Below are positions 1 through 8,815 of a DNA stretch of 64,000 bases, in pieces. Where the stretch lies: NCBI RefSeq assembly GCF_028550395.1, contig NZ_JAQQKW010000001.1:372001-436000 (forward strand), given 5' to 3'. Position 1 is the stretch's first letter; every line of letters starts with the position of its first letter. Made by a program: the position numbers and the translations under genes. This DNA is from Asticcacaulis currens (GTDB lineage Bacteria; Pseudomonadota; Alphaproteobacteria; Caulobacterales; Caulobacteraceae). Below the pieces are notes generated by a model. That model saw only the letters and a program-made list of their open reading frames with translations, was not told where the DNA came from and did not search any database.

Positions 1-1
1 C

Positions 2-601
2 CTGCTGGTGGCTGTCAATGACGGCCTTCTCACCCGGGGTTACGGCACAATGCCCGACCTCATCGGTGGAGACTGGAACTGGCAAGGCAAGGGACTGGCC
101 TTGGCCGCGACCCTCGCCCTGATGGCGTTTCCTGTGTTTGGTTTCCGCAATACCGGACTGACGCTGGGGTTAACACCAGACAGTCTTAAGAGCGTGTGGC
201 CGCCGGCACTCCTGTACGCAGCCTTTTTCGTCGCTATTGCCGTAGTCTTTCCGGGAGGCAAGACCAATGCCGAAGAGATCGCCTTCCAACTGACCATGCC
301 CGGCCTTGAAGAGGAACTCTTCTACCGCGGCCTTCTATTGTTCGCGCTCGATCGGGCGTTCACGGGCAGAAAGCGCTTTCTGGGCGTTGATTGGGGCTGG
401 GGGGCGTTTCTGTCCTGCGTCCTGTTCGGCTTGACGCACGCCTTCGGCTTTTCGCACGGCCACTATTCTTTCGACGCCATTACAATGGCCCTGACGGCTA
501 TCCCCTCCGTCTTGGCTGTGTGGATTCGTCTGCGGACAGGCAGCGTGCTTCTGCCGGTGGTGCTTCACAACTTCGGCAATTCGATTTCACTGCTGATTTA
601 G
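2..601 (+). CDS. CPBP family intramembrane metalloprotease, 5' end cut by window edge
   Basis: The reading frame is open from the first bases of the window, so the true start lies upstream. Several hydrophobic segments are visible. Counting from the GTG at position 8, the CPBP/Abi signature EEELFYR is at residues 101-107, followed by the histidine motifs FGLTHAFGF and LHNFGNS. In this family the paired glutamates, arginine and histidines form the active site of membrane proteases related to eukaryotic Rce1. Bacterial members are mostly uncharacterised and some are linked to bacteriocin immunity. The substrate cannot be predicted. It converges on the ptsN operon, with a hairpin repeat between them. 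Confidence 0.85.
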   Translation: MLVAVNDGLLTRGYGTMPDLIGGDWNWQGKGLALAATLALMAFPVFGFRNTGLTLGLTPDSLKSVWPPALLYAAFFVAIAVVFPGGKTNAEEIAFQLTMPGLEEELFYRGLLLFALDRAFTGRKRFLGVDWGWGAFLSCVLFGLTHAFGFSHGHYSFDAITMALTAIPSVLAVWIRLRTGSVLLPVVLHNFGNSISLLI

Positions 602-602
602 A

Positions 603-718
603 GAGCGTTCGGAAACCGGGTTCGGCGAAGCCAAAAGCGTGAACGGTTTTTCCGCAAAAACATCGCGACAAAAAAATCTAGAGCGAAATGACGTCTTCAT
701 TCCACGTCATTTCGCTCT
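603..718. repeat. Interspersed hairpin repeat, copy A
   Basis: This lies just after the CPBP stop. It has a degenerate unit containing GAACGGTTTTTCCGC and CATCGCGAC, then a 15-bp perfect inverted repeat with arms at 680-694 (agagcgaaatgacgt) and 704-718 around a 9-base loop. The layout matches copies near 1374, 36626 and 39149: a unit resembling GCATTCCGAAAAGT...AGATGCGCG followed by a hairpin whose arms contain a GCGAAATG-like core. Confidence 0.6.
670..718 (-). terminator. Rho-independent terminator of the ptsN operon, formed by repeat copy A
   Basis: Read on the minus strand, the 15-bp hairpin (718 to 680) begins 15 bases after the ptsN stop and is followed by a run of seven T residues (plus-strand A run 670-676). 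That is the classic intrinsic terminator layout, so the repeat hairpin probably ends the lpt-rpoN-hpf-ptsN transcripts. Confidence 0.75.
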
Positions 719-732
719 GAAGCGGTGATAAC

Positions 733-1206
733 TCAGGCCGCGTGGCTGGTTTCGGTGCGGTTGAGAAGCGCGTAGAGGGCATCGGCCGTATCGACCTGAC
801 GCAGTTGCTCGCGCAATTCCTTCTGACGCAGGATGCGCGACACCTTGGCCAGGGCCCGAAGATGCTCGGTACCGGCGTCTTCAGGCGCAAAAAGCGCGAA
901 GATCAGATCGACCGGGACATCGTCGATGGCCTCATAACTGACCGGAGTTTCCAGACGAATGAAGACGCCGTGCATGCGGGTCAGGCCAGGCAGGGCGGCG
1001 TGCGGAACCGCTACGCCCTGACCCACACCGGTGGAGCTGAGCTTTTCACGCTCCAGCAGACCCTGAAGGATGGCATCGGCCTCAAGTCCGTAGGCCCCAA
1101 GCGTACGCTCTGCCAGGTCAGCGACGATCTGCAAGGCATTGCGCTTGGAATTGGCGCTTACCGGCCCGGCTACACTGTTCCGGTCAAGCACTTCGGTGAG
1201 GAACAT
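733..1206 (-). CDS. ptsN: Nitrogen-regulatory PTS phosphocarrier EIIA-Ntr (PtsN)
   Basis: This is a soluble EIIA domain of about 157 residues that accepts phosphate from NPr in the nitrogen phosphotransferase relay and signals through its phosphorylation state. The phosphorylatable histidine is in VAVPHAALPG, at residue 69 from the chosen ATG, close to its usual place. An upstream in-frame ATG at 1248 would add 14 residues (MALPVLCPQT...). I prefer 1206 because the protein then begins MFLTEVLDRNSV, like family members. It is the last gene of the classic rpoN-hpf-ptsN arrangement, separated from hpf by a repeat-containing spacer, and is followed by a strong terminator. Confidence 0.92.
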   Translation of the reverse strand: MFLTEVLDRNSVAGPVSANSKRNALQIVADLAERTLGAYGLEADAILQGLLEREKLSSTGVGQGVAVPHAALPGLTRMHGVFIRLETPVSYEAIDDVPVDLIFALFAPEDAGTEHLRALAKVSRILRQKELREQLRQVDTADALYALLNRTETSHAA

Positions 1207-1373
1207 ACCATATCCATCAGTTTGTGGGCACAGGACCGGTAGAGCCATGCGCGGTCATCCGCCGCTCGAACGGCGCTACGCGACCGCGTCAGCCCTTACA
1301 GACAGCGCCCGTTCAAGTCAACTTCGGCTCATTTGCCTGTTTATGAAATTTTCGCGGCAGCGCGTCCAGCCGA

Positions 1374-1480
1374 AGCACGTTTCGATTGAATCCGATCGAA
1401 ACGTGCTCTGGATACTTCGCTTTGGCGCGCATCTTATCCGCAAAGTGGTCCCACTTTTCGGAATGCGTTTCAGTGCGCCT
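1374..1480. repeat. Interspersed hairpin repeat, copy B
   Basis: A 13-bp perfect inverted repeat has arms at 1374-1386 (agcacgtttcgat) and 1395-1407 with an 8-base loop. It is followed by GCGCGCATCTTATCCGC and CACTTTTCGGAATGCG. The reverse complement aligns with copy C at 39149-39248. The repeat fills most of the 263-base hpf-ptsN spacer and its end overlaps the last codons of hpf. Nothing else is recognisable in 1207-1373. Confidence 0.7.
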
Positions 1481-2093
1481 TACCGTTGAGTTTCGGTTTG
1501 GTGCGTTCCGGGTCGATCCAGCCGATATTGCCGTCCGGACGGCGATAGAGCACCGACAGCCCACCATGCCCCGCGTTACGGAACATGATGACCGGGTAGT
1601 TGGAAAGCTCCAGCTCGGCCACGGCCTGAGACACACTCAGCGTGCGGATCGCCGCCTCGGTTTCCGCAATGATCATTGGCTGCGGCGGGCTGTTGTGATC
1701 CATGCCGTCGTCAAAATCGGTGTCGTCGTCAATCACGTCGCTGCCCTGAATAACGGTCAGCGGCGCCATTTCATGCTTGGTCGGCGCATTGGTCGGATAG
1801 TGGTCTTTTAGGCGGCGTTTATAGCGGCGGATACGCTTTTCCATGTGGTCGAGCGTGCCATCAAAAGCCGCATGGGCGTCACCGCCAAAAGCATGCGCAA
1901 CAAGGGTCTGACCGGAGGCGAGGCGCACCCAGCAGTCGGCCTTAAACTGATGGCCCTGCTTCGAGATCGTCACTTCGGCGGACGCGCCGCCCCGATCAAA
2001 ATATTTGGTGATACCCGCATTGAGTTCGGTTTCGATGCGCTCCTGAAGCGCGGCACCCAATTCAACTTTTTTCCCGGTAACCTGTATTTGCAT
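1470..2093 (-). CDS. hpf: Ribosome hibernation promotion factor, long form (HPF)
   Basis: The 207-residue protein has an N-terminal RaiA/HPF domain (MQIQVTGKKVELGAAL...) that binds the 30S decoding region. A charged linker (about residues 110-140, DDDTDFDDG) precedes a C-terminal dimerisation domain ending in GLSVLYRRPDGNIGWIDPE. This two-domain long form lets one protein make 100S ribosome dimers in stationary phase. The ATG at 2093 gives the family N-terminus; a further 14 residues upstream lack similarity. The stop codon falls inside repeat copy B, so the last few residues (GKAH) are repeat-encoded. It lies between rpoN and ptsN. Confidence 0.93.
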   Translation of the reverse strand: MQIQVTGKKVELGAALQERIETELNAGITKYFDRGGASAEVTISKQGHQFKADCWVRLASGQTLVAHAFGGDAHAAFDGTLDHMEKRIRRYKRRLKDHYPTNAPTKHEMAPLTVIQGSDVIDDDTDFDDGMDHNSPPQPMIIAETEAAIRTLSVSQAVAELELSNYPVIMFRNAGHGGLSVLYRRPDGNIGWIDPERTKPKLNGKAH

Positions 2094-2170
2094 GGCGATA
2101 ACTCGCTCCTTTAATCTGCAAAGACGTCGCCACACTGGAGGGTGGGCGACCTTGAGCCCCAGCCGTGTTT

Positions 2171-2186
2171 ACGGACCGTGGTCCGT
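2171..2186. promoter_or_regulatory. Inverted repeat upstream of hpf, candidate operator
   Basis: Perfect arms ACGGACC and GGTCCGT are separated by GT, 78 bases upstream of the hpf start, in the rpoN-hpf spacer. The symmetry and position suit a regulator site controlling hpf-ptsN separately from rpoN. No protein can be assigned from sequence. Confidence 0.35.
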
Positions 2187-2237
2187 CTTCGACTTTACGC
2201 TTCTGGGTCCAGATGAAAAATCAAGAAAATGTGTAGG

Positions 2238-2260
2238 GCCTGCGACCCTAAAACGCAGGC
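2238..2260 (-). terminator. Hairpin between rpoN and hpf, weak terminator or processing site
   Basis: A 7-bp stem GCCTGCG/CGCAGGC closes a 9-base loop. On the minus strand it is followed by CCTACACATTTTC, so the T tract is weak and delayed. It could attenuate read-through from rpoN or protect mRNA ends. Confidence 0.3.
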
Positions 2261-2373
2261 TTCGCCTTGAATTTTAACGGTTAATTACCCACAAACTGCG
2301 CCAACGATTGCGCACGTCTACCTCTTGCGCAGGCAGCTCTTTGGGCCCGTGCTGTTCGGCGTATGGCCTAGGT

Positions 2374-3882
2374 CTAGCGGATCATGCGCTTGCGCTCGAC
2401 CGAAGACGGGATGCGCAAGGCTTCTCGGTACTTAGCCACGGTGCGGCGGGCAATATCGACACCGGCTTCCTTGAGGATTTCGACGATACGGTCGTCCGAC
2501 AACACCTCGCCCGATGCCTTTTCGCCCTCGATCAGGTGCTTGATCTTGTGGCGCACCGACTCGGCGGAGTGGGCCTCTGAGCCGTCGGCGGCCGCAATGG
2601 CCGAGGTGAAGAAGAATTTGAGTTCAAACACGCCGCGCGGGGTCGAGATATATTTATTGGTAGTGACCCGCGAAATGGTCGATTCGTGCATTCCCACGGC
2701 CTCAGCCACGGTTTTAAGGTTCAGCGGGCGCAGGTGCTCAACACCATAGACGAAGAACCCATCCTGCTGACGCACGATTTCCGCCGACACCTTGAGGATG
2801 GTGCGCGCGCGTTGATCCAGGCTCTTGATCAGCCAGTTGGCCTGCGACAGACATTCGCTGAGGTAGGTCTTTTCCTGATCCGAACGGGCTGAGTTCACCA
2901 CCTTGGCGTGATAGCTCTGATCGACCAGCACGCGCGGCAGGGTGTCGCTGTTGAGATCGACACGCCAGCCACCCGACAGGTCCTGACGCACAAAGACATC
3001 GGGCACCACGCCGGCCTGCGGTTCGGCACCGAAGGCTGCCCCCGGACGGGGGGTCAGGGCCTTCAGTTCACGGATCATCTCCGCCAGATCTTCGTCATCG
3101 ACACCACAGACACGGCGCAGCGCGCTCAGATCGCGGCGCGCCAGAAGCTCCAGGTTGTCGATCAGCGCCGCCATGGCCGGATCGAAGCGATTACGCTCGA
3201 TCAGTTGCAGTTTCAGGCATTCGGGAACAGAACGGGCCATCACGCCGGTCGGCTCAAAGCCCTGACAGACACCCAGGACCTTTTCGATCAGGGCCATGGA
3301 ACAGCCGAGGCGTTCGGCGATTTCCGTCAGATCGGCGCGCAGGTAGCCGCCTTCATCCACGGCGTCAATTAAGATTTGCGCCACTGCCATTTCAGGGGCG
3401 CTGAAACCGGCGATCAGGGCCTGATCCATCAGATGTTCAGCCAGCGTCTTATCGCGGCTCATAGCATGGTCGAGCGTATCGCCGTCGCCATCGAAACCAC
3501 CGCCCTTGCCGGCGCGGCTCCAATCGACCATCGGACCCTCGCCCATGTCAGCAGACGCTACGGGTTCACGCACCGTCGGCTCATCGTCGCCATAGACGTC
3601 GCCTTCAGAGGCGTCGAGATCGGAATTGGCCTGCTGGGTATCGCGGTCCGACAGCTCCAGTTCGCCGCGTTCCTCGCGGGGCGTGTCGTTGTCATTATCC
3701 GGTGTGTCGGGGCCGCCTTCGCCGTCTTCGCGAAGCAGAAGGGGGTTGCGCTCCAGCTCGGCCTCGACCACAGCCTCCAGCTCGAGATTCGACAATTGCA
3801 GAAGCTTGATCGCTTGCTGCAACTGGGGCGTGATGACGAGCCCCTGCCCTTGTCTAATTTCCAGCCTTTGACCTAATGACAT
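2374..3882 (-). CDS. rpoN: RNA polymerase sigma-54 factor RpoN
   Basis: The 502-residue protein has all parts of sigma-54. Region I is glutamine- and leucine-rich (MSLGQRLEIRQGQGLVITPQ), which contacts the AAA+ activators. Region II is acidic (about residues 50-120, rich in D and E). The core-binding domain follows, then the HTH and the RpoN box ARRTVAKYREAL near residues 478-489, which reads the -24 promoter element. In Caulobacter relatives sigma-54 drives flagellar and stalk genes together with enhancer-binding proteins. It sits downstream of the lpt genes with a gap of about 190 bases and upstream of hpf-ptsN, a conserved proteobacterial order. Confidence 0.97.
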   Translation of the reverse strand: MSLGQRLEIRQGQGLVITPQLQQAIKLLQLSNLELEAVVEAELERNPLLLREDGEGGPDTPDNDNDTPREERGELELSDRDTQQANSDLDASEGDVYGDDEPTVREPVASADMGEGPMVDWSRAGKGGGFDGDGDTLDHAMSRDKTLAEHLMDQALIAGFSAPEMAVAQILIDAVDEGGYLRADLTEIAERLGCSMALIEKVLGVCQGFEPTGVMARSVPECLKLQLIERNRFDPAMAALIDNLELLARRDLSALRRVCGVDDEDLAEMIRELKALTPRPGAAFGAEPQAGVVPDVFVRQDLSGGWRVDLNSDTLPRVLVDQSYHAKVVNSARSDQEKTYLSECLSQANWLIKSLDQRARTILKVSAEIVRQQDGFFVYGVEHLRPLNLKTVAEAVGMHESTISRVTTNKYISTPRGVFELKFFFTSAIAAADGSEAHSAESVRHKIKHLIEGEKASGEVLSDDRIVEILKEAGVDIARRTVAKYREALRIPSSVERKRMIR

Positions 3883-4068
3883 GCGCCGGACGTTAGACGT
3901 TAAGACCTTAAATTAGGTTAACCCCTTTCCAAAGGCCGGAAAAAACCAGGAAAAGCCGTGGAAAAGGGATCAGAGCCCGCTATCGAGAGGTAGGAGAGTT
4001 TTCGACAAAACATCCAGGCAGACAGATATTCAGAGCAGGATAACGCGTCCATAGACGTTCATCCCGTT

Positions 4069-4860
4069 CTATCCGTCGAAATCCTCACCCAGATAGACCC
4101 GGCGCACTTCGGGGTTATGACGGATCTCGTCCGGCGTACCTTCGAAGAGGACTTCACCAGAGTGGATGATCGAAGCGCGGTCGATAATGTCGAGGGTTTC
4201 GCGCACATTGTGGTCGGTGATCAGGATACCGATACCGCGATGTTTGAGATAGCCCACCACGTCGCGGATGTCGGAAATGGCAAGTGGGTCGATACCCGCA
4301 AAGGGCTCGTCGAGCAGGATGAAGGACGGATCGCCGGCCAGAGCACGTGCAATTTCCACGCGGCGGCGCTCACCGCCGGACAGGGCCGTCGCCGGCGATT
4401 TGCGGATATGGGTGATGTGCAGTTCTTCGAGCAGACGCGTCACCTCGGCTTCAATTTCCGAACGGTTTTTGAGCCGCAGTTCCAGTACAGCCTGAAGATT
4501 TTGTTCCACACTCAGACCGCGAAAGATCGACGATTCCTGTGGCAGATAACCGAGGCCCATGCGCGCGCGCTGATACATGGGCTGAGCCGTAATGTCGTGG
4601 CCATCCAGACTGATGGTGCCGTAGTCGGGCTGCACCAGACCAGTGATCATGTAGAAGCAGGTCGTCTTGCCGGCGCCGTTGGGCCCGAGCAAACCCACGG
4701 CCTCGCCGCGACGCAGGGTTAGCGAGACGGTCTTGACCACCGCCCGCTCCTTATAGGACTTGCCTATGCCTTCGACACGCAGGCCGTCAGCGGTTTCGGG
4801 CACGTCAGCGATGCGAATATCGGCGGCGCTGCGGACGTCCAGCGTGGGAAGGGTGACCAT
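4069..4860 (-). CDS. lptB: LPS export ABC transporter ATP-binding protein LptB
   Basis: This cytoplasmic ATPase powers lipopolysaccharide extraction from the inner membrane. Walker A GLLGPNGAGKTT (about 57-67), the ABC signature LSGGERRRVEIARAL (about 160-174), Walker B FILLDEPFAGIDPL and the H-loop ITDHNVRETL are all present. An extra 20-25 residues precede the usual start; the in-frame ATG at 4860 is used because it overlaps the lptA stop by one base (TAATG), indicating translational coupling. Its membrane partners LptF and LptG are not in the window. Confidence 0.96.
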   Translation of the reverse strand: MVTLPTLDVRSAADIRIADVPETADGLRVEGIGKSYKERAVVKTVSLTLRRGEAVGLLGPNGAGKTTCFYMITGLVQPDYGTISLDGHDITAQPMYQRARMGLGYLPQESSIFRGLSVEQNLQAVLELRLKNRSEIEAEVTRLLEELHITHIRKSPATALSGGERRRVEIARALAGDPSFILLDEPFAGIDPLAISDIRDVVGYLKHRGIGILITDHNVRETLDIIDRASIIHSGEVLFEGTPDEIRHNPEVRRVYLGEDFDG

Positions 4861-5393
4861 TACTGCGACTTCTTTTGCTGATCCGGATAGAAGACCCCGC
4901 GCACACGGCTCTTGCTGCCGGTGGTCGGCACGCCGTCCATACTCGATTTTTTGGCCCCGACATTATAGACGAGGCGGCTGCCTTCCATCACGTTCTGACC
5001 CTGTTTAAGGACCACATTACCGGTCAGCACCAGCGTGTCGGTGCTCTTGGTATAGACCGCGCGGCTACCCGTCATCACCTGATCGTCCACAACGTAATAG
5101 ACATTGCCGAGTGCTTCGGCGGTCGAGAGAACGTCCCATTTGCCGGTCGCCTGATTCTGGCCGTAGGTAACAGTGACCTTATCAGCCCGCAACCGGGACG
5201 TATCCTGAAGAAATTCGACACTACCCGTAAAGACGGCGGTATGGTTGCCTTCGTCCGCTTCGAACGTATCGGCGGCATAGGCGATGGGGCTGTCCTTGGT
5301 CGGCGCAAACTGCGCCCACGCCACCGGCGCCGCCAGCAAGGCGGCCGCCCCCATCACCCACACGGTTGTCCTGATCTGCATGGCCGGATACAT
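4860..5393 (-). CDS. lptA: LPS transport periplasmic protein LptA (OstA-like)
   Basis: The 177-residue protein has a cleavable signal peptide (hydrophobic VWVMGAAALLAAPVAWA, ending near residue 27) and a single OstA/LptA beta-jellyroll domain rich in alternating strands (FTGSVEFLQDTSRLRADKVTV, TLVLTGNVVLKQGQN). LptA molecules form the periplasmic bridge that carries LPS from LptC to LptD. A second ATG at 5381 (MQIRTT) could be the real start, since it leaves a more normal spacing after GAGGG. It is coupled to lptB and lies 14 bases after lptC. Confidence 0.9.
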   Translation of the reverse strand: MYPAMQIRTTVWVMGAAALLAAPVAWAQFAPTKDSPIAYAADTFEADEGNHTAVFTGSVEFLQDTSRLRADKVTVTYGQNQATGKWDVLSTAEALGNVYYVVDDQVMTGSRAVYTKSTDTLVLTGNVVLKQGQNVMEGSRLVYNVGAKKSSMDGVPTTGSKSRVRGVFYPDQQKKSQ

Positions 5394-5407
5394 CCCTCAA
5401 ATAAATG

Positions 5408-6064
5408 TCAGTCTTCGCCGCCCGAAAGCGTGCCGGTCACCTGCTGACCCGGCTTGCCGTAAAATACCACCTTGCGCCCGTTTTGCTCGACGCGAAAGCC
5501 CTGGGCATTGACGCTGCCGGTCTGCCAGCGGCCTTCGACCGGCGCATCGCCGCTGATTACGGCATTTTGCAAATCGACGTCTGCCGCCTGGGTGCGCAGC
5601 GCCATACCGTTGCCCGACGACAGGGTCACGTCCTTGTTGACGGTGAAACGGCGCCGGGTGTCATCATACACACCGGCCGCCCCCTCCAGAGACGACGGGC
5701 GGCTGTTTTCCGACCGGATTTCCAGACGCGGCGCGGTTAGGCTGACGATCTGCGAATTCCGCCCCTTACGCACCGCCTCAAGACCGCGCATCTCATAGCG
5801 CTCACCGTTGCGGCTGCGGTCGGTATAAAAGGGGTTGGTCATGCGGATGTCTTCACCACTGGTGGTGTACACATTCATCGAATTGATGACGCTCTGTACC
5901 ACGATCCACACGATCATAAGCCCGATCATGCCGATAATGAGGCCAGGAAAGATGAGACGAAGACGCGCGATCTTGCGCGAACGCTTTTTCCACGCCAGCG
6001 CCTGAACGTTCAGGCGGTGACGGTCGGCAGCAGTGTCGTGCGTCGCGGTGTCGATGGCCGGCAT
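5408..6064 (-). CDS. lptC: LPS export system protein LptC
   Basis: This is a bitopic inner-membrane protein. A basic N-terminal segment (KKRSRKIARLR) is followed by one transmembrane helix (LIFPGLIIGMIGLMIVWIVV), then a periplasmic jellyroll domain with OstA-like repeats. LptC receives LPS from LptBFG and passes it to LptA. I chose the ATG at 6064 because AAGGA lies 8 bases upstream; a TTG at 6085 would add seven residues. The strict order lptC-lptA-lptB-rpoN-hpf-ptsN supports the assignment, as LptC sequences are poorly conserved. Confidence 0.88.
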   Translation of the reverse strand: MPAIDTATHDTAADRHRLNVQALAWKKRSRKIARLRLIFPGLIIGMIGLMIVWIVVQSVINSMNVYTTSGEDIRMTNPFYTDRSRNGERYEMRGLEAVRKGRNSQIVSLTAPRLEIRSENSRPSSLEGAAGVYDDTRRRFTVNKDVTLSSGNGMALRTQAADVDLQNAVISGDAPVEGRWQTGSVNAQGFRVEQNGRKVVFYGKPGQQVTGTLSGGED

Positions 6065-6150
6065 GGCGGCGGTAATCCTTGTCAAGGGCGCTCACGGTTC
6101 AGATCGCGCCATGTCTCCAAACGTCGGAGCTCGACGTCGGAGGGCGGGTT

Positions 6151-6771
6151 TTAGCTCCACGAGTGGGCGAATATATCCGTATCTTCCCAGCCTGCCAAAT
6201 CCAGTTTGACGCGGTGCGGCAGAAAATCAAAGCAACCCTGCGCCAGTTCGGCGCGGCCTTCGCGCGACAGCATAGCATCGAGCTTTTCCCGAAGCGCATG
6301 GAGGTGCAGAACATCGGACGCCGCATAGGCCAGTTGTTCCGTCGAGAGCGTGGCCGCCCCCCAGTCCGAGCTTTGCTGCGCCTTGGAAATATCGACGGCG
6401 AGCAGTTCACGCACCAGGTCCTTCAGACCGTGGCGATCCGTGTAGGTGCGCGCCAGCTTGGAGGCGATCTTAGTGCAATAGACCGGCGTGGTAACGACGC
6501 CCAGATGCAGCAGGAACATGCCGATGTCAAAACGCCCAAAGTGAAACAGCTTCAACACCTTCGGATCGGTCAGCAGGGCCTTGAGATTGGGACAGTCATA
6601 GGTCGGTCGATTAAGCCGTACCACATGCGCATCGCCGTCGCCCGCCGACAACTGCACAACACACAGGCCGTCGCGCCCGAAGCGCAGGCCCATGGTTTCG
6701 GAGTCGATGGCCACCACCGCGCCAAGATCCAAGCCGGTGGGAAGGTCGCCTTCATGATAATGGATGGTCAC
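6151..6771 (-). CDS. Ribonuclease D-like 3'-5' exonuclease
   Basis: This is a 206-residue DEDDy-type exonuclease domain with no HRDC domain. Exo I is AIDSETMGL (D and E), Exo II is HFGRFDIGM and Exo III is YAASDVLHL, giving all catalytic acids and the tyrosine. Stand-alone RNase D-type proteins of this length are common in alphaproteobacteria, and the substrate (tRNA or other RNA 3' ends) is not defined. It lies 86 bases upstream of lptC on the same strand and probably shares its transcript. Confidence 0.88.
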   Translation of the reverse strand: MTIHYHEGDLPTGLDLGAVVAIDSETMGLRFGRDGLCVVQLSAGDGDAHVVRLNRPTYDCPNLKALLTDPKVLKLFHFGRFDIGMFLLHLGVVTTPVYCTKIASKLARTYTDRHGLKDLVRELLAVDISKAQQSSDWGAATLSTEQLAYAASDVLHLHALREKLDAMLSREGRAELAQGCFDFLPHRVKLDLAGWEDTDIFAHSWS

Positions 6772-6965
6772 GCTCTCAAAACCTCTGACGATTGTCCTGA
6801 TGTTCGCCTAAGCCATAGGCCGTGCGCCGTCAATTCCTGTCGGTAGACAGGTATGCGAAACCGATTGTTCGTGCCCATGTGTCTGACACCCCTTGTCACG
6901 ACGCGCGGCTTCGATCAAATGCGCAGTCAAACACATAAGACGTTTAACAGTATCAGGGTCAGTCG

Positions 6966-8636
6966 ATGCCAGCACACCCCAAGACGGACAAGGTAACGAA
7001 GGCCGCCGGCCTGCGAACCATTGTGGCGGCGTCCGCCGCCGGGACGACATTCGAATGGTATGACTTCTTTATCTTCGGGGCCCTGACCTCGATCATTACC
7101 AGGAACTTCTTTACCGGGCTTGATGATACCACCGGCATGATCCTGGCGCTTTTGACCTTCGCGCTGGGGTTTCTGTCGCGGCCCTTCGGCGCGCTGCTGT
7201 TCGGTCACATTGGCGACCGCAAAGGACGCAAAGGCACATTTCTCTACACTATTTTGCTGATGGGCATGGCCACGGTTCTGATCGGCTTCCTCCCCACCTA
7301 TGAACAGGCGGGGATATGGTCGCCTCTGCTGTTGGTCGCCCTGCGTATTCTGCAGGGTATCGCCATGGGCGGTGAATATGGCGGAGCGGTGGTCTATGTT
7401 GCCGAACACGCCCCGGCCGACAAACGTGGTGCCTACACGGCGTGGATTCAGGCCTCTGCCTCTCTGGGCCTCGTCATCGCCCTGCTGGTCGTCTTTTTGA
7501 CCCGTACCATCATCAAGGAAGAGGCCTTCGGCGCGTGGGGCTGGCGCATTCCCTTCATTGTTTCATCGGTCCTTCTGGCCATTTCGGTTTATATCCGCGC
7601 CAAGACCGCCGAAAGCCCGGCCTTCCGCGCCCTGCACGACAGCGGCAACGTCTCCAAGGCCCCGTTCAAGGAGGCCTTCGGTCAGTGGTCCAACCTGCGA
7701 CAGGTGCTAATCGCCCTGTTCGGTTTCATGACGGCGCAGGGCGTCGTGTGGTACACTACCTTCTTCTACACTCAGGTGTTTCTGGAAAAGAGCGTCAAGC
7801 TGGCGCCCACCACCGTCAACCTGCTGGTGATGGGTATTTCGATCGTCAGCGCGGTGCTCTATGTCTTCTGGGGCAGCCTGTCGGACCGCGTGGGACGCAA
7901 ACCGGTTATGATCCTGGGCATTGCCATTGCTGTCCTGAGTTTTGTGCCCGGCTTCCACCTGATGGCGCGCTTTGCCAATCCGGCGCTGGACGATGCCGTC
8001 AACCGCACGCCGGTGGTCATCTTCGCCGACGCGCGCAAATGTTCGGTGCAGTTTGATCCCGTTGGGAAGGCGCAATTCACCTCCTCCTGCGACCTTGCGA
8101 AATCACTGGTGACCAGCCTGGGCGTACCCTATGTCAACAAACCAACTGAGCCGGGGGCGACGTTTGCTACGGTGCAGATCGGTCAGCGCACCGTAGCGGT
8201 TCAATCGGGTGACACCCTGTCAAAGGCCGATCTGGCGACGCTGAAAACCAACGCGCTGACCGATCTTAAGGCCGCGCTGAAAGCGGCGGGCTATCCCGAA
8301 GCCGCCGATCCCAAACGGGTCAATATTCTGGGCATTTTTTCGGTCCTGTTTGTCTTTACCGTCGGGGCGACGGCCCTCTATGGCCCCATGGCCTCGGCCC
8401 TGGTGGAGATGTTCCCCACCCGCATCCGCTACACAGCCCTGTCCCTGCCCTATAACATCGGGACCGGATGGTTCGGGGGGCTTCTGCCTGCCATTTCCTT
8501 CGCCATGGTGGCCGGTTCCGGCAATCTGTTCTTCGGCCTGTGGTATCCTGTGATCATCGGCGCCACAGCCATCGTCGTCGCGCTCATCTTTATGAAGGAA
8601 ACGCGCGGGCGCGATCTGCATACCATGGAAGACTAG
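6966..8636 (+). CDS. MFS transporter, metabolite:H+ symporter (MHS, ProP/KgtP-like) family, with inserted loop
   Basis: The 556-residue protein has about 12 transmembrane segments. It starts with the MHS signature TTFEWYDFFIFG (about residues 27-40) and has the MFS loop motif GHIGDRKGRKGT near residue 80 and its repeat GSLSDRVGRKPVM near residue 305. Such proteins import organic acids, betaine or proline with protons; the substrate cannot be read from sequence. A hydrophilic stretch of about 115 residues (about 338-453) interrupts the C-terminal bundle, where most homologues have a short loop. It contains two cysteines in short cationic context (DARKCSVQF, TSSCDL). The gene stands alone, divergent from the rnd gene with about 190 bases between. 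Confidence 0.88.
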   Translation: MPAHPKTDKVTKAAGLRTIVAASAAGTTFEWYDFFIFGALTSIITRNFFTGLDDTTGMILALLTFALGFLSRPFGALLFGHIGDRKGRKGTFLYTILLMGMATVLIGFLPTYEQAGIWSPLLLVALRILQGIAMGGEYGGAVVYVAEHAPADKRGAYTAWIQASASLGLVIALLVVFLTRTIIKEEAFGAWGWRIPFIVSSVLLAISVYIRAKTAESPAFRALHDSGNVSKAPFKEAFGQWSNLRQVLIALFGFMTAQGVVWYTTFFYTQVFLEKSVKLAPTTVNLLVMGISIVSAVLYVFWGSLSDRVGRKPVMILGIAIAVLSFVPGFHLMARFANPALDDAVNRTPVVIFADARKCSVQFDPVGKAQFTSSCDLAKSLVTSLGVPYVNKPTEPGATFATVQIGQRTVAVQSGDTLSKADLATLKTNALTDLKAALKAAGYPEAADPKRVNILGIFSVLFVFTVGATALYGPMASALVEMFPTRIRYTALSLPYNIGTGWFGGLLPAISFAMVAGSGNLFFGLWYPVIIGATAIVVALIFMKETRGRDLHTMED

Positions 8637-8815
8637 TTAGGAAGCCGATGTTCGGAAAATTCGCCTCAACGGCGAAAAAACACGGAAATGTGCATTGAGT
8701 TTTTCCACAACCGTGTCATTATTCCCACAGCTCCGGACGGAGTGTAAACGGCGGCATTGACGTCTCCTGTGTGCGTTTTTCCCTTTATCTCTTCGTGTTA
8801 TGTGCCAAACATCTG

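Noticed and set aside
3900-3921. TTAA-rich stretch upstream of rpoN as a CtrA site
   Set aside because: TTAA spacings are four and six bases, not seven; no pair matches the CtrA consensus.
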